In this document: positions 39,102 to 48,320 of the stretch, in pieces
Position numbering within the stretch: the first letter of the stretch is position 1
Layout of the letters: every line of letters starts with the position of its first letter
Source of the DNA: Myxococcales bacterium
Lineage (GTDB): Bacteria > Myxococcota_A > Polyangia > Polyangiales > GCA-016699535
Length of the DNA: 64,000 nucleotides
Assembly (NCBI GenBank): GCA_016699535.1
Contig: CP064980.1
Location: forward strand, 2,302,001-2,366,000
Direction of reading: 5' to 3'
The notes under the pieces: model-generated
What the model was told of the DNA's origin: nothing
What the model saw: only the letters and a program-made list of their open reading frames with translations
Database searches by the model: none
Made by a program: the position numbers and the translations under genes

Positions 39102-39745
39102 AAACTTCATTTTTCATTTTAGTCTTGGCACTTGGGCTCGCCGCAGGTTGTCGTGGGCAGCGCTCCAAAGAAGCGCCGATTGTTCCTATTCGCAACATGT
39201 ATCATCAGCCTCGTTACAACCCGCAGGCTGAGAGTCCATTCTTTCAGGACCGCCGCACCATGCGACCCGCTGTCGAAGGAACCGTCGCTCGAGAAATGGA
39301 AATTGAGCCGGAAGTGTCGCTCGGGCGTTTCTCAGATGATTCGGGTTATGTCCTTGAGATTCCGGATAGTGTTTCGGCAGGTTTTGCCGGTTGGTCCAAC
39401 ATGATGGACCGAGGACAGAAGCGCTACGCGATTTATTGCGCGCCTTGCCATGGCGCATCAGGCAACGGCGAAGGCATTGTTGTCAAACGCGGCATGCTTC
39501 CGCCACCGAGTTTTCATGACCCACGTTTGCGGCATATTCCTGATGGCCAACTCTATGCGACGATTCGCAATGGTCTGGGTAACATGCCGTCCTATCGTCA
39601 TATGATTCCGGTGCAGGACCGTTGGGCCATCGTCGCGTATGTTCGTGCCTTGCAGCTTAGTCAAGCACCAAGCTCCGAGCTTGCTGTGGTTGAGCAGCCC
39701 AGCGATTCGGATTCAGAAGAAGTTAAAAAGGAGAGCTCGCCATGA
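39098..39745 (+). CDS. actE: Alternative complex III monoheme cytochrome c lipoprotein ActE
   Basis: A 215-residue lipoprotein (lipobox LAAGC) with a single class I heme c site CAPCHGASGNGEG and a methionine ligand candidate in LGNMPSY, plus an acidic tail. ActE carries electrons out of the complex toward the terminal oxidase. The Ser/Glu-rich C-terminus is typical. Confidence 0.94.
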   Translation: MKTSFFILVLALGLAAGCRGQRSKEAPIVPIRNMYHQPRYNPQAESPFFQDRRTMRPAVEGTVAREMEIEPEVSLGRFSDDSGYVLEIPDSVSAGFAGWSNMMDRGQKRYAIYCAPCHGASGNGEGIVVKRGMLPPPSFHDPRLRHIPDGQLYATIRNGLGNMPSYRHMIPVQDRWAIVAYVRALQLSQAPSSELAVVEQPSDSDSEEVKKESSP

Positions 39746-41055
39746 GCGTAGCAAAGCAGAGCATTTCGTCTTCGGACTATCGAATTCCCAAAGGTGACGT
39801 CTTTGCGAGTCTTTGGAAGGCAGCTTTTGCTGTTTGTCTCGTGGGTGCTTTGGGTTGCTTTGTCGCTTACGGATCCAATCCCGAGCGTTTTGCTTTTTCC
39901 TATCTCTTTGCTTTTCTTTCCGTGCTTTTTCTCGCTCTTGGCTCGTTGTTCTTTATCTTGATTCAACATCTGACCAGTGCGAGCTGGGGAGTGACGACGC
40001 GACGAACGGCTGAGTTTTTTGCGGCTGGCATTCCTATTCTGGCGCTTTTGTTTCTGCCGGTTGCAGCTTCGATATCCACCCTGTACCCCTGGCACGCAAA
40101 AGATACGGAGCATCACGTCGCCCAGGCCCATTCGCAGGCTGCCGATCAGGGCGAGCACGGTCATGCAGAGGTGCATGGCAGTCGTCCTCATAATGAAAAA
40201 GCTTCACACCTTGCTCACGAAGGCATCGTGGCGAAAAAGACACCGTTTTTAAACGAGTCTTTTTTCCTATTGCGAGCGGGGCTTTATTTCTTAATCTGGA
40301 TCTTCTTGGCACTTCGAGTGTTTCGTCTTTCAACGCAACAGGACGAGGACCGAGACCTGCGCAAAACCGTCAAGCTTCAAAACATGGCGGCGCCAAGTAT
40401 TATCCTTTTTGGGCTTTCGCTGACCTTTGCTGCCTTTGACTGGATCATGTCCTTGGAGCCCGCTTGGTTTTCCACGATTTTTGGCGTTTATCTTTTTGCG
40501 ACATCGGCGGTGGCTATTTTCGCTACGGTGATCGTTGTAACCTTGAGCTTCCGTTCACGCGGTTTTCTAAAAAATGCGGTCAATGTTGAGCACTACCACG
40601 ACCTTGGTAAGCTGATGTTCGGCTTCGTTATCTTTTGGGCCTACATTGGTTTCTCTCAATTGCTCTTGATTTGTTATGCAGGAATCCCCGAAGAGGCGAC
40701 CTTCTACCATTTGCGCTGGGATGGTGGAGCATGGCAGCAATTTAGTCTTTTCTTACTAGTCGGCCATTTTTTCTTTCCGTTTGCACTAATTCTTTCCCGC
40801 AATGTGAAGCGCACAACCGGTGTGCTCGGTTTTGCCGCAAGTTGGCTGTTGATCATGCACGTCATGGAGCTGTATTGGTTTGTGATGCCTAATGCTCCAA
40901 CGGGGGGCTTCAGTCCGCATTGGATGGATGTCACATGCTTGTTATTTGTGGGCGGGTTGTATGGTAGCGTCGTGCTTTGGCAAATGACTCGGCACCCGCT
41001 TATTCCGATTGGCGATCCTCGCTTGGAACGTTCGCTTCATTTTGAAAACGCGTAG
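39742..41055 (+). CDS. actF: Alternative complex III membrane subunit ActF
   Basis: A 437-residue membrane protein with ten predicted segments, paralogous to ActC, holding the second quinol site. Recognisable features: FDWIMSLEPAWFSTIFGVY, HDLGKLMFGFVIFWAYIGFSQ and a His-rich loop around residues 118-160 (HHVAQAHSQA, HGHAEVHG). It is followed after six bases by a small one-TM protein rather than by ActG. Confidence 0.94.
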   Translation: MSVAKQSISSSDYRIPKGDVFASLWKAAFAVCLVGALGCFVAYGSNPERFAFSYLFAFLSVLFLALGSLFFILIQHLTSASWGVTTRRTAEFFAAGIPILALLFLPVAASISTLYPWHAKDTEHHVAQAHSQAADQGEHGHAEVHGSRPHNEKASHLAHEGIVAKKTPFLNESFFLLRAGLYFLIWIFLALRVFRLSTQQDEDRDLRKTVKLQNMAAPSIILFGLSLTFAAFDWIMSLEPAWFSTIFGVYLFATSAVAIFATVIVVTLSFRSRGFLKNAVNVEHYHDLGKLMFGFVIFWAYIGFSQLLLICYAGIPEEATFYHLRWDGGAWQQFSLFLLVGHFFFPFALILSRNVKRTTGVLGFAASWLLIMHVMELYWFVMPNAPTGGFSPHWMDVTCLLFVGGLYGSVVLWQMTRHPLIPIGDPRLERSLHFENA

Positions 41056-41061
41056 GTACTT

Positions 41062-41625
41062 ATGGCAACGAATCAAAGCCCTCCCAAAACACAGTTGATT
41101 TTTTTGTATGTTGTACTTTCTGTGCTCGTGCTTGTGGCGCTTAAGCCTGTGCTTGACTCCTATTATTCATCCATGACAACTGCCGAGTTAACCGAGAAGG
41201 TGAGTAACCGGCCGGCTGTTGAACTTAAAGCGGTGAAAACGGCGCAGGCGCAGGTGATTGCAAAGGCCACTATGCCAGTTTCACGCGCGAAGCGTTTGCT
41301 GTTGCGGGATGGTCGAAACATCCCCGCGATTATGCCCAATGAGTCAAGTGATAGCCGTGCGATGGTGGGTTGGTTGCAATTCGGAGGCCATGTTCCTAAC
41401 CCGGTGATGGAACCTGCCGCAAGCGAAGTGCTTGCCGAAAAAAATCCGCCTGTCATCGAAGAAGCCAGCTCTCAAGATCCGCTTCCTGTGCCTGAACAAA
41501 AGCAAAGCGTCACAAAGCCTCAGCCTGCTCTGCCGAAAGCGGCGCCGAAGGCGGTGCCGAAAGCCGATACTGCAGCGAATCCTGCTGCCGATACAGCCAG
41601 TCCTGCTCCGGAGAGTGTCCAATGA
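41062..41625 (+). CDS. Unknown one-TM, Pro/Ala-rich protein in the ACIII-caa3 operon
   Basis: 187 residues: one N-terminal membrane segment (LIFLYVVLSVLVLVALKPVL), a conserved-looking middle (RAKRLLLRDGRNIPAIMPNES) and a long Pro/Ala/Lys tail. It is held between actF and the SCO gene with a four-base overlap to SCO, so a role in assembling or linking the two complexes is plausible. It does not look like the small subunit ActG. No domain recognised. Confidence 0.8.
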   Translation: MATNQSPPKTQLIFLYVVLSVLVLVALKPVLDSYYSSMTTAELTEKVSNRPAVELKAVKTAQAQVIAKATMPVSRAKRLLLRDGRNIPAIMPNESSDSRAMVGWLQFGGHVPNPVMEPAASEVLAEKNPPVIEEASSQDPLPVPEQKQSVTKPQPALPKAAPKAVPKADTAANPAADTASPAPESVQ

Positions 41626-42473
41626 TGTTGCATGCTCGACTGGCGTGTGTTTTAGCTTTTTTGTCGCTTCCAGTCGTGGTGCAAGCGCAGACAGATAACG
41701 TTAACGACAGGATGCCGGGCGTTGACGTCAAGGAAAAGCTGGGCGCCTCCGTGCCGCTTGAGCTTAGCTTCACCGACCATGAAGGCAAACAACGAAAACT
41801 TTCGGAGTTGTTCAATGGCCAAAAGCCCGTTCTGTTGAATCTGGCTTATCATTCATGTCCCGTGCTTTGTAGCATGGTGGTTCACGCTACGGTTGAAGGA
41901 CTGCGCAACACGGACTGGAGCGTTGGAGAGCAGTTTGATGTACTTACGCTAAGCATCGATCCCAAAGACACTCCAGCCGATGCTGCTGAAAAGCGGGAAG
42001 AGATTCTAGAGCGCTACGGCCGTAAAAGCGCTGCTACTGGCTGGCATTTTTGGGTGGGTGACCAACAAAGCATTAGCAAGCTTACCAAAGCAGTCGGTTT
42101 CCAATACCGTTACGATGCAGAGCAAAAACAGTACGCACATCCTGCGGTAATTATACTGCTTAGTCCTGATGCACAGGTCATGCGTTATCTTTACGGGTTG
42201 AACTTTCCAGCGAATGATCTTCGTTTAGGGTTGCTCGAGGCATCCAAAGGTCATGCCATCACGACAACAGAAAAGATCATTCTCTTTTGTTATCATTACG
42301 AGCCAGGCGAGGGTTACGTTTTGTTTGCAACTCGGTTGATGCAAATTGGCGGCTTTTTAACTGTATTGCTACTGGGTGGTTTTTTGCTTTTGAGCTGGCG
42401 TCGTGAACGACGAAATAAGACGGGGGGCACTTCCATGCATCTGCCCGGTAAAACGATTAAGGGAACCTCATGA
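41622..42473 (+). CDS. SCO1/SenC family copper chaperone with C-terminal membrane anchor
   Basis: A 283-residue thioredoxin-fold protein with the copper-binding CPVLC and a distal His in AHPAVIILL, after a signal peptide (ALLAFLSLPVVVQA-type). A C-terminal membrane segment (GGFLTVLLLGGFLLLSW) and basic tail are less usual for SCO. SCO proteins deliver copper to the CuA site of oxidase subunit II, whose gene follows immediately. Confidence 0.93.
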   Translation: MMLHARLACVLAFLSLPVVVQAQTDNVNDRMPGVDVKEKLGASVPLELSFTDHEGKQRKLSELFNGQKPVLLNLAYHSCPVLCSMVVHATVEGLRNTDWSVGEQFDVLTLSIDPKDTPADAAEKREEILERYGRKSAATGWHFWVGDQQSISKLTKAVGFQYRYDAEQKQYAHPAVIILLSPDAQVMRYLYGLNFPANDLRLGLLEASKGHAITTTEKIILFCYHYEPGEGYVLFATRLMQIGGFLTVLLLGGFLLLSWRRERRNKTGGTSMHLPGKTIKGTS

Positions 42474-43441
42474 GACTAGCTAAGGTGGATACTTTTTCTC
42501 AATTGCCTGAAGCAGCTTCGACTTTGGCGAAGGGGCACGATGTCCTTTATTATTCTATCTACTGGCTAAGTGTTGTGCTTTTCGTCGCCATCATGGCTAC
42601 GATGCTTTATTTCGTTGTACGGTTCCGACGCAAAAGTGACCGTGAACGAACTGGGCACACCATAGAGAACACCAAGCTTGAGATTGCTTGGACGATTCTT
42701 CCGCTCATTCCCATGTTCTTCATGTTTCATTACGGCTTTAAAGCATACATGGATGGTGCTGTAGCTCCTGTCGATGCGATGGAAGTTCGTGTGCTTGCGC
42801 GGCAATGGTCATGGGAGTTTGTCTATCCGGATGGCACAGCGTCACCGGGCGTGCTTGCGGTGCCGGTCAACAAGCCGGTCAAGTTGGTGCTTTCTTCTGA
42901 AGACGTGATTCATAGCTTTTACGTGCCTGAGTTTCGCGTGAAGCGCGATGTGGTGCCAGGCATGTATTCGACCCTTTGGTTTGAAGCGACCAAAGAGGGC
43001 GAGTACACCGCGTTTTGCACAGAATATTGTGGCGCTCCTCCCAATCAAAGCGAAAGTGGCCATTTTGGCATGCTTGCAACGGTTAAAGTCATGCCCGAAG
43101 CAGCTTTTACAAAGTGGCTTGAAGAAGCGGGTGGCCCGCCGGCAGGACAGAGTCCCGAGCAATGGGGTGAGTCGCTTTACACGCAGTACGCCTGTGTGAC
43201 TTGCCACTCAAACAAGGCGGACGAAATGAAACAGGCACCCAATTTCTGGGGCGTCTGGGGGCGAAAAGAAAAGCTTGAGGATGGTTCGAGCATTGTGGTT
43301 GATGAAAACTACGTGCGGGAGTCTATCCTCGAGCCGAACGCAAAACGTGTTGCAGGATTTGGTGGCATTGTAATGCCGCCTTATGCGCTCAACGATGCCC
43401 AGATCGATGCGATTGTTGCATATTTGAAGAGTTTGAAGTGA
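42470..43441 (+). CDS. coxB: Cytochrome c oxidase subunit II, caa3-type (CuA plus heme c)
   Basis: A 323-residue caa3 subunit II. Two N-terminal membrane helices, a cupredoxin domain with CuA ligands (VIHSFYVPEF His; CTEYCGAPPNQSESGHFGM), and a fused C-terminal cytochrome c domain with CVTCHS and Met in IVMPPYAL. The spacing between the second CuA Cys and the His is about six residues longer than in typical CoxB (CxxxCGxxHxxM), a possible loop insertion. It takes electrons from ActE or directly from ActA. Confidence 0.95.
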   Translation: MRLAKVDTFSQLPEAASTLAKGHDVLYYSIYWLSVVLFVAIMATMLYFVVRFRRKSDRERTGHTIENTKLEIAWTILPLIPMFFMFHYGFKAYMDGAVAPVDAMEVRVLARQWSWEFVYPDGTASPGVLAVPVNKPVKLVLSSEDVIHSFYVPEFRVKRDVVPGMYSTLWFEATKEGEYTAFCTEYCGAPPNQSESGHFGMLATVKVMPEAAFTKWLEEAGGPPAGQSPEQWGESLYTQYACVTCHSNKADEMKQAPNFWGVWGRKEKLEDGSSIVVDENYVRESILEPNAKRVAGFGGIVMPPYALNDAQIDAIVAYLKSLK

Positions 43442-43448
43442 GGAATCT

Positions 43449-45081
43449 ATGACCAGCGCCGCTGCACCACCTGAACGAGAGAATTATATTAACTGTGCCC
43501 GAGGGTTAAAGTCTTGGCTCATTACCCTTGATCATAAGCGCATTGGCGTGCTGTATCTTATTTCGGTTCTGGTCGCATTTTTGGCAGGTGGCGTGTTCGC
43601 GTTGCTTATTCGAACCGAGTTGCTTACCCCCGGCAAAACCATTGTCGATGCGCACACCTACAATCAGATGTTTACGCTTCATGGCGCGATCATGGTGTTT
43701 GCCTTCATCATTCCGTCGATTCCTGCTGCTCTGGGTAACTTTGTCTTGCCTATTATGTTGGGCGCGAAGGATGTTGCTTTCCCGCGTTTGAACTTGGCGA
43801 GTTATTACATCTACGTCATCGGGACGGTGTTTTTGCTTGTGGCTTTGGTTAGTGGCTCACTTGATACCGGATGGACCTTCTACACTCCGTACAGCGTTCA
43901 AGAATCGGCGCCTGTCATACTCACCACAGCCGGTATATTTATTATGGGCTTTTCTTCGATTCTTACCGGCGTGAATTTTATCGCCACGGTACATAAAATG
44001 AGGGCACCAGGACTCACTTGGAAAAAGCTCAATCTATTTATTTGGGGCACCTACGCGACAAGCGTTATCCAGGTTCTTGCCACTCCGGTCTTGGCGATTA
44101 CGTTGCTGCTTTTGCTCATGGAAAACGTCCTTCGTTTGGGCATCTTTGATCCGAAGCTTGGTGGCGATCCGATTTTGTTTCAGCACTTCTTCTGGTTCTA
44201 TTCTCATCCTGCGGTCTACATCATGATTCTGCCTGGCATGGCGATTATCAGTGAACTGATCGCAACTTTTTCAAGGCATCAAATCTTTGGTTACTTTTTT
44301 GTCGCCATGAGTTCCGTTGCCTTGGCGATTTTGGGATTTTTGGTGTGGGGACACCATCTCTTTGTTTCTGGCATGTCGGAATATGCAACGATGGTGTTTT
44401 CAGCGCTTACCTTCCTGGTGGCTATTCCTTCGGCCGTCAAAGTATTTAACTGGACGGCTACCTTGTATAAAGGTTCCATTTCGCTTCAGTCTCCAATGCT
44501 ATATGCGCTCTCGTTTATTGCGCTGTTTTCGATTGGCGGATTTACCGGTTTGTTTTTAGGCACCCTGGCTACCGATATCCATTTGCATGACACTTATTTC
44601 GTTGTTGCTCATTTCCATTATGTCATGGTGGGTGGAACCGTCTTTGCGTTTCTTGGGGGGGAAGGTGTGGCAAAAAGTAGCTTGGGCGCTCGTGTTTATT
44701 GGTTTCAATCTTACCTTTATGACCCAGTTTGTGCTTGGTTCACGCGGCATGCCTAGGCGCTACTACGATTACCTCGACCAGTATCAAGCCTTGCACGGCT
44801 TTTCTTCGGTTGGCGCTTATATTCTAGGTGTGGGTTTTGTGGTGATGTTGGGTATGTTTTTGAAATCACTTATCAGTGGTAAAACGTCATCGCGCAATCC
44901 ATGGATGAGCGCCAGCTTCGAGTGGCAGACACCGACCCCACCTCCTTTTCATAACTTTGATGAAACACCCAACATGGTGGGTGGACCTTATGACTATGAC
45001 TTAGCTGCCGATGAGGAGCTGTTTGATGAAGGAAAGAACCTTCCCGTCACCATCACAGCAAACCGCGTGCCAGCGGAATAG
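43449..45081 (+). CDS. coxA: Cytochrome c oxidase subunit I, A2-type (frameshifted at a G run)
   Basis: The heme-copper catalytic subunit. The heme a and CuB ligands are present: HGAIMVF, YSHPAVYIMILPG (His-Tyr crosslink), HHLFVSGM and HFHYVMVGG. The YS in helix VI, with Ala instead of the Glu of SHPEVY, marks the A2 type, as in Thermus and Rhodothermus caa3. At the G7 run 44655-44661 the frame shifts, and about ten residues normally found here (the HYWWPK region) are missing; downstream coding continues KVWQKVAWALVFIGFNLTF to 45081. Either a small deletion or a sequence error. Confidence 0.93.
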
Positions 45082-45108
45082 TAGAATAGGGGAGCAGGAA
45101 AAAAAAGT

Positions 45109-45798
45109 ATGGCAAATACAACAACAGGCTCGCATTCCGACGAACATCACGAGCACCCTAGTTTTTTGCAGCATCATTTTGATACGCCTGCGCAGCAGTT
45201 TGATGCAGCCAAGCTCGGCATGTGGTTGTTTTTGGCTCAGGAAGTATTGTTTTTTAGTGGATTGTTTGTTGCCTACTTTGTTTTCCGCGCCTGGTATCCG
45301 GATGCTTTTGCCGCGGGTTCAAGGCAGCTTGACACTTTTTGGGGTACGGCAAATACTGGAGTGCTACTCTTTAGCAGCCTGACTGCTGCACTGGCGGTTC
45401 GCTCAGCGCAGCTTGGGCAGAAAAATCGCACCAGTGTCTTTTTGATCATAACGGTGCTTTGCGCATGCACCTTTATGGTGGTTAAGTATTTTGAGTATGC
45501 GCATAAGTTCCATCTTGGCTTATTGCCCGGCAAATACTTTAACCCGCAGCACTTGCATGATGGCGTAGTTCTTCCCGCGGAGACCGGTATTTTCTTTGGT
45601 TTGTACTTTATCATGACCGGTGTGCACGGTTTGCACGTGCTTATCGGTATTGGCGTCATCATTTGGATTTTGATCCGAAACATACGCGGCGAGTTTAGCG
45701 AGCGCTACTTCACGCCAGTGGATATTACGGCGCTCTATTGGCATCTTGTTGACCTTGTATGGATTTATTTGTTTCCGCTTTTGTATCTGATGGAGTAA
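45109..45798 (+). CDS. coxC: Cytochrome c oxidase subunit III
   Basis: A 229-residue subunit III with about five to seven helices, starting with a His-rich N-terminus. Family marks: KLGMWLFLAQEVLFFSGLF, ILKGYYE-like region near FEYAHKFHLGL, TGVHGLHVLIG and YWHLVDLVWIYLFPLLYL. It has GGAG-type purines upstream and is 12 bases from coxD. Confidence 0.94.
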   Translation: MANTTTGSHSDEHHEHPSFLQHHFDTPAQQFDAAKLGMWLFLAQEVLFFSGLFVAYFVFRAWYPDAFAAGSRQLDTFWGTANTGVLLFSSLTAALAVRSAQLGQKNRTSVFLIITVLCACTFMVVKYFEYAHKFHLGLLPGKYFNPQHLHDGVVLPAETGIFFGLYFIMTGVHGLHVLIGIGVIIWILIRNIRGEFSERYFTPVDITALYWHLVDLVWIYLFPLLYLME

Positions 45799-45810
45799 AC
45801 GGGAGAGGCT

Positions 45811-46194
45811 ATGTCGGAATTTGACACGAACAGTCGCGAAGGCGAAGTCCACGCTCATATTGCCTCATGGCAGTTTTATGTGGGAATTCTTGGGGCGCTG
45901 CTCGTCCTTACGGCGCTTACCGTGGCAGTCTCCTTCGTTAAGCTCGGTCCACTGAATTTGGTTGTGGCGGTGGTTATTGCGACCATCAAGGCAAGCCTGG
46001 TGGTGACGTTTTTTATGCATCTCAAATATGACAACCGCTTCAACGCGCTGATCTTTTTGAGCTCACTTTTGTTTGTTGGTATCTTCTTGGCTTACACCTT
46101 CAACGATACTGCACATCGAGCGGAACTTGATTCGTACAATGGTGCTACCGTTTCCCCTGTGACAGGGGAAGTGGCGCCTGGCAGGCGCAAGTAG
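45811..46194 (+). CDS. coxD: Cytochrome c oxidase subunit IV (caa3-type)
   Basis: A 127-residue protein with three membrane segments and the family mark NLVVAVVIATIKASLVVTFFMHLKYD. The short Thr/Val tail is normal. It is the last gene of the operon; a structured repeat element follows ten bases downstream, between it and a convergent gene. Confidence 0.9.
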   Translation: MSEFDTNSREGEVHAHIASWQFYVGILGALLVLTALTVAVSFVKLGPLNLVVAVVIATIKASLVVTFFMHLKYDNRFNALIFLSSLLFVGIFLAYTFNDTAHRAELDSYNGATVSPVTGEVAPGRRK

Positions 46195-46203
46195 CTGTTA
46201 TTT

Positions 46204-46421
46204 CCTACACGTGCAGGGCCTTTTGATTGCTAGGGCTTTTCGCGAGCTTTTCCTATCCGCGGCTTACCTCCTCGCTCCTCGTCGACAAGTACCGATGTAC
46301 GTGTCTCCTCGTCGCTGTGGGGGCGCTCGCGCCTAGAAAAAGCTCGCGAAAAGTTGTGTTTGCACGCGGAGCTACCGCGCTTGATCTATTGGGTCACTTT
46401 GTCTCGCCCTGAAGGAGTAGG
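46204..46421. repeat. Nested inverted-repeat element, family 1 copy A
   Basis: Outermost arms at 46204-46219 (CCTACACGTGCAGGGC) and 46406-46421 share CCTAC...CAGGGC with an intact ends-to-ends match. A second stem CTTTTCGCGAGCTTTT (46236-46251) pairs perfectly with 46338-46353. A central hairpin GACA-A-GTAC-CGAT-GTAC-G-TGTC spans 46284-46305. The block 46261-46336 aligns with 53023-53097 of copy B with about 80% identity, and the differences in the stems are compensatory. It lies between the convergent genes coxD and a lipoprotein gene. Confidence 0.8.
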
Positions 46422-46425
46422 TTTT

Positions 46426-47064
46426 CTACTCTTCGTTTGGGTAGTAATTGAGTAGGGGTAAACGTTCAGCTCTGCCCTGACAGAACTGTCTCCAGTTTTT
46501 CATTTTGCCCTCTAGACCCCGTGCGTTTAGCATACAGGCGCGATAGGCACGCCGAGCGTGCTGCAAGTAAGGTCGCGCTTGGGCTTCAATAGTTTCTTTA
46601 TAAATCTTTGCAATATCAGGTTCTGAATCAAGCTCGGCTGGCATCGGAATCGAAAGCAAAGTTTGCGCGATGTCTTCATGCATCAAAGCGACAATGCCAC
46701 CAGCCATAATGCGCTGGCGGTGTTGTTCTTCTGCAGCTATCGATAGATCCTGCCTTGCAAGGTCAGCTGAGTGAGCTTTTTCTTTGAGCCAAGGCTGCAA
46801 TGTTTCCTCAGACCACTGATTTAGTTCGTCGGCTGTTCGGCCGATGGGAAAGGGTGGCGGCGCAATGCTGAGACAGGCTTCGGCGAGTTCGACGCCTCGT
46901 TGCATGGTTTTGCTTAGTTTCGCGTTGGGGACGTCGGCCTCAGGAAGCGCTCTTATCGAAGGAGGGCCTTCTGGGTCTCCGGGGCGTGCTGAAGTTACAG
47001 CGTTAGGCTGGCTTCCCCCGCAGCCAAGCAAAAAACAGAGGATCCATAGTGGCGATCGTATCAT
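46426..47064 (-). CDS. Predicted lipoprotein, unknown function
   Basis: 212 residues with an N-terminal signal and lipobox (CFLLGC). The rest is helical, with Gln/Arg/Glu-rich segments (RAYRACMLNARGLEGKMKNW). No domain recognised. It is convergent with the respiratory operon and separated from it by the repeat element. Confidence 0.72.
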   Translation of the reverse strand: MIRSPLWILCFLLGCGGSQPNAVTSARPGDPEGPPSIRALPEADVPNAKLSKTMQRGVELAEACLSIAPPPFPIGRTADELNQWSEETLQPWLKEKAHSADLARQDLSIAAEEQHRQRIMAGGIVALMHEDIAQTLLSIPMPAELDSEPDIAKIYKETIEAQARPYLQHARRAYRACMLNARGLEGKMKNWRQFCQGRAERLPLLNYYPNEE

Positions 47065-47284
47065 CCAGCAATTGTAACACTAGTGCTGTGATGGGGAAAA
47101 GAATGGACCAAGCTCAGTGGGGAGCTGACGGTGGCCTGAGGAGAGAAAACGTAGGAATATCAGCGGTACTTTGAGCTTCTATGCGCAACACGAGGCGCGC
47201 TACTCCGAGCTCAGATGGCTTATTCTTTTCCCGATCGCTGCTCTGAATCTTGACGGATAGAAAAAGCGATGCATGTTGTAGGGC

Positions 47285-47653
47285 GTGAAGGAAAAGACAA
47301 AAATTGCGGTTCCAAAGGTGGGCAAAGGCATAAGCTTGAGCAAAGAGCGTGTGGATCAACTTCTAATTCACGGTAGGACTGAGGATGGCCAAGGGCTCAA
47401 AGTTCTACGGCGGCGGGATGACATCGTTGAAGCGGGTGTAGCTCATCCGCTTCGAGAGGGGCAATCCATCCAAGGTGAGGTGGTCCGATTGAAGCCTCAC
47501 CCGGACTTTCCGTTGTTATGCGATGTTGAGGTTGAACTGGCGGATCCGAAATCCATGCGCAAAGGCCCATCGAAAGCGAGCACTCCTAGGTTCCGTGCCA
47601 ACTGGAATACCATTTGGGGTAAAAGTAAAAAAACGCCTTCACCCTTAAACTAG
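47285..47653 (+). CDS. Conserved-looking hypothetical protein
   Basis: 122 residues starting at GTG 47285. Basic at both ends, with a central beta-rich stretch (REGQSIQGEVVRLKPHPDFPLLCDVEVEL). No domain recognised. It is convergent with the small gene below. The 220 bases upstream hold no clear gene; a partly coding-looking minus-strand stretch there is listed among the rejected items. Confidence 0.6.
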   Translation: MKEKTKIAVPKVGKGISLSKERVDQLLIHGRTEDGQGLKVLRRRDDIVEAGVAHPLREGQSIQGEVVRLKPHPDFPLLCDVEVELADPKSMRKGPSKASTPRFRANWNTIWGKSKKTPSPLN

Positions 47654-47666
47654 GACGAGTTTTAAA

Positions 47667-47789
47667 TTACTTGTTGAAAGTATTTGGTTTTTTTGGTTTT
47701 TTGGTTTTTCGAAGCAAGGTGAGGGCGGCTATGGCAGCAAGAATCGCTCCGCCTAACGCAAAAAACCAATCGGGAATTGTCTGTGTCAC
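47667..47789 (-). CDS. Small membrane-anchor peptide, 40 residues (or displaced tail of the AIM24 protein)
   Basis: It starts with GTG overlapping the AIM24-like TGA stop and encodes TIPDWFFALGGAILAAIAAL, followed by a Lys/Pro tail. This is a sorting-signal-like pattern of short motif, one membrane helix and basic C-terminus. It may be the natural C-terminal anchor of the upstream AIM24-like protein, separated by an indel, since neighbours also carry indels. Alternatively it is a translationally coupled small protein. Confidence 0.45.
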   Translation of the reverse strand: MTQTIPDWFFALGGAILAAIAALTLLRKTKKPKKPNTFNK

Positions 47790-48301
47790 ATTGCTGTGGT
47801 TAGCAGACTTCCTTCGCCTCGCAAGCACAACTTTAGGCCTGGATTATCCAGCTTTTCGGATTGAATCGTTGTATCAAGCACAGGAAGTAAGGTGCCGGTC
47901 CAGCCAATGACAGCGCGTGGGCTAAGATAAATTCCTTGGTCACTTGGGACGGGAAAGGCTTTAGGCTTTCCTGAGAGCGCTAGGATCACTTTTCCTTTTC
48001 CCTGCAGGTGAATCATCTGGTTGTCGTCCTCGGCAGGTAAACGACTGTTGCGGTAGTTTAAAGATGCACTAAAGGCGACAAGAGCGCTTTCTTTGATGCA
48101 CAGTTTTTCCATTGCTAGATCGATACAGTAATAGCTTTGCGTTCTTGGCTTTTCCAATACGATAAAGGCTTTTTCGTGAATTTTAACAAGAGGCTTGCTT
48201 CCGCCCACAGCTTCGGGCGATGGATGACCGTGCATGATTCGCATCAGCGGTGTTGCGTCGAAATACCAATAGCCATACGGCTGCGATTTAATCGCAGGCA
48301 C
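47786..48301 (-). CDS. AIM24-like domain protein
   Basis: 171 residues starting at GTG 48301. The region IHLQGKGKVILALSGKPKAFPV and PRAVIGWTGTLLPVLDTTIQ, with a final LRGEGSLLTT, fits the beta-rich AIM24/TPR-AIM24 domain found in many deltaproteobacteria; function unknown. In related proteins the AIM24 domain follows TPR repeats in one chain. Here the TPR part is the separate gene 19 bases upstream, and the N-terminal 30 residues do not resemble the usual linker, so an indel or deletion may have split one gene. Confidence 0.6.
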   Translation of the reverse strand: MPAIKSQPYGYWYFDATPLMRIMHGHPSPEAVGGSKPLVKIHEKAFIVLEKPRTQSYYCIDLAMEKLCIKESALVAFSASLNYRNSRLPAEDDNQMIHLQGKGKVILALSGKPKAFPVPSDQGIYLSPRAVIGWTGTLLPVLDTTIQSEKLDNPGLKLCLRGEGSLLTTAM

Positions 48302-48320
48302 ACGCCTTGCTTACAGGGAA

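Noticed and set aside
47114..47359. Minus-strand 81-codon frame with partly protein-like C-terminus (LVLRIEAQSTADIPTFSLL)
   Set aside because: N-terminal half looks non-coding, no good start, and it overlaps the better-supported gene at 47285.
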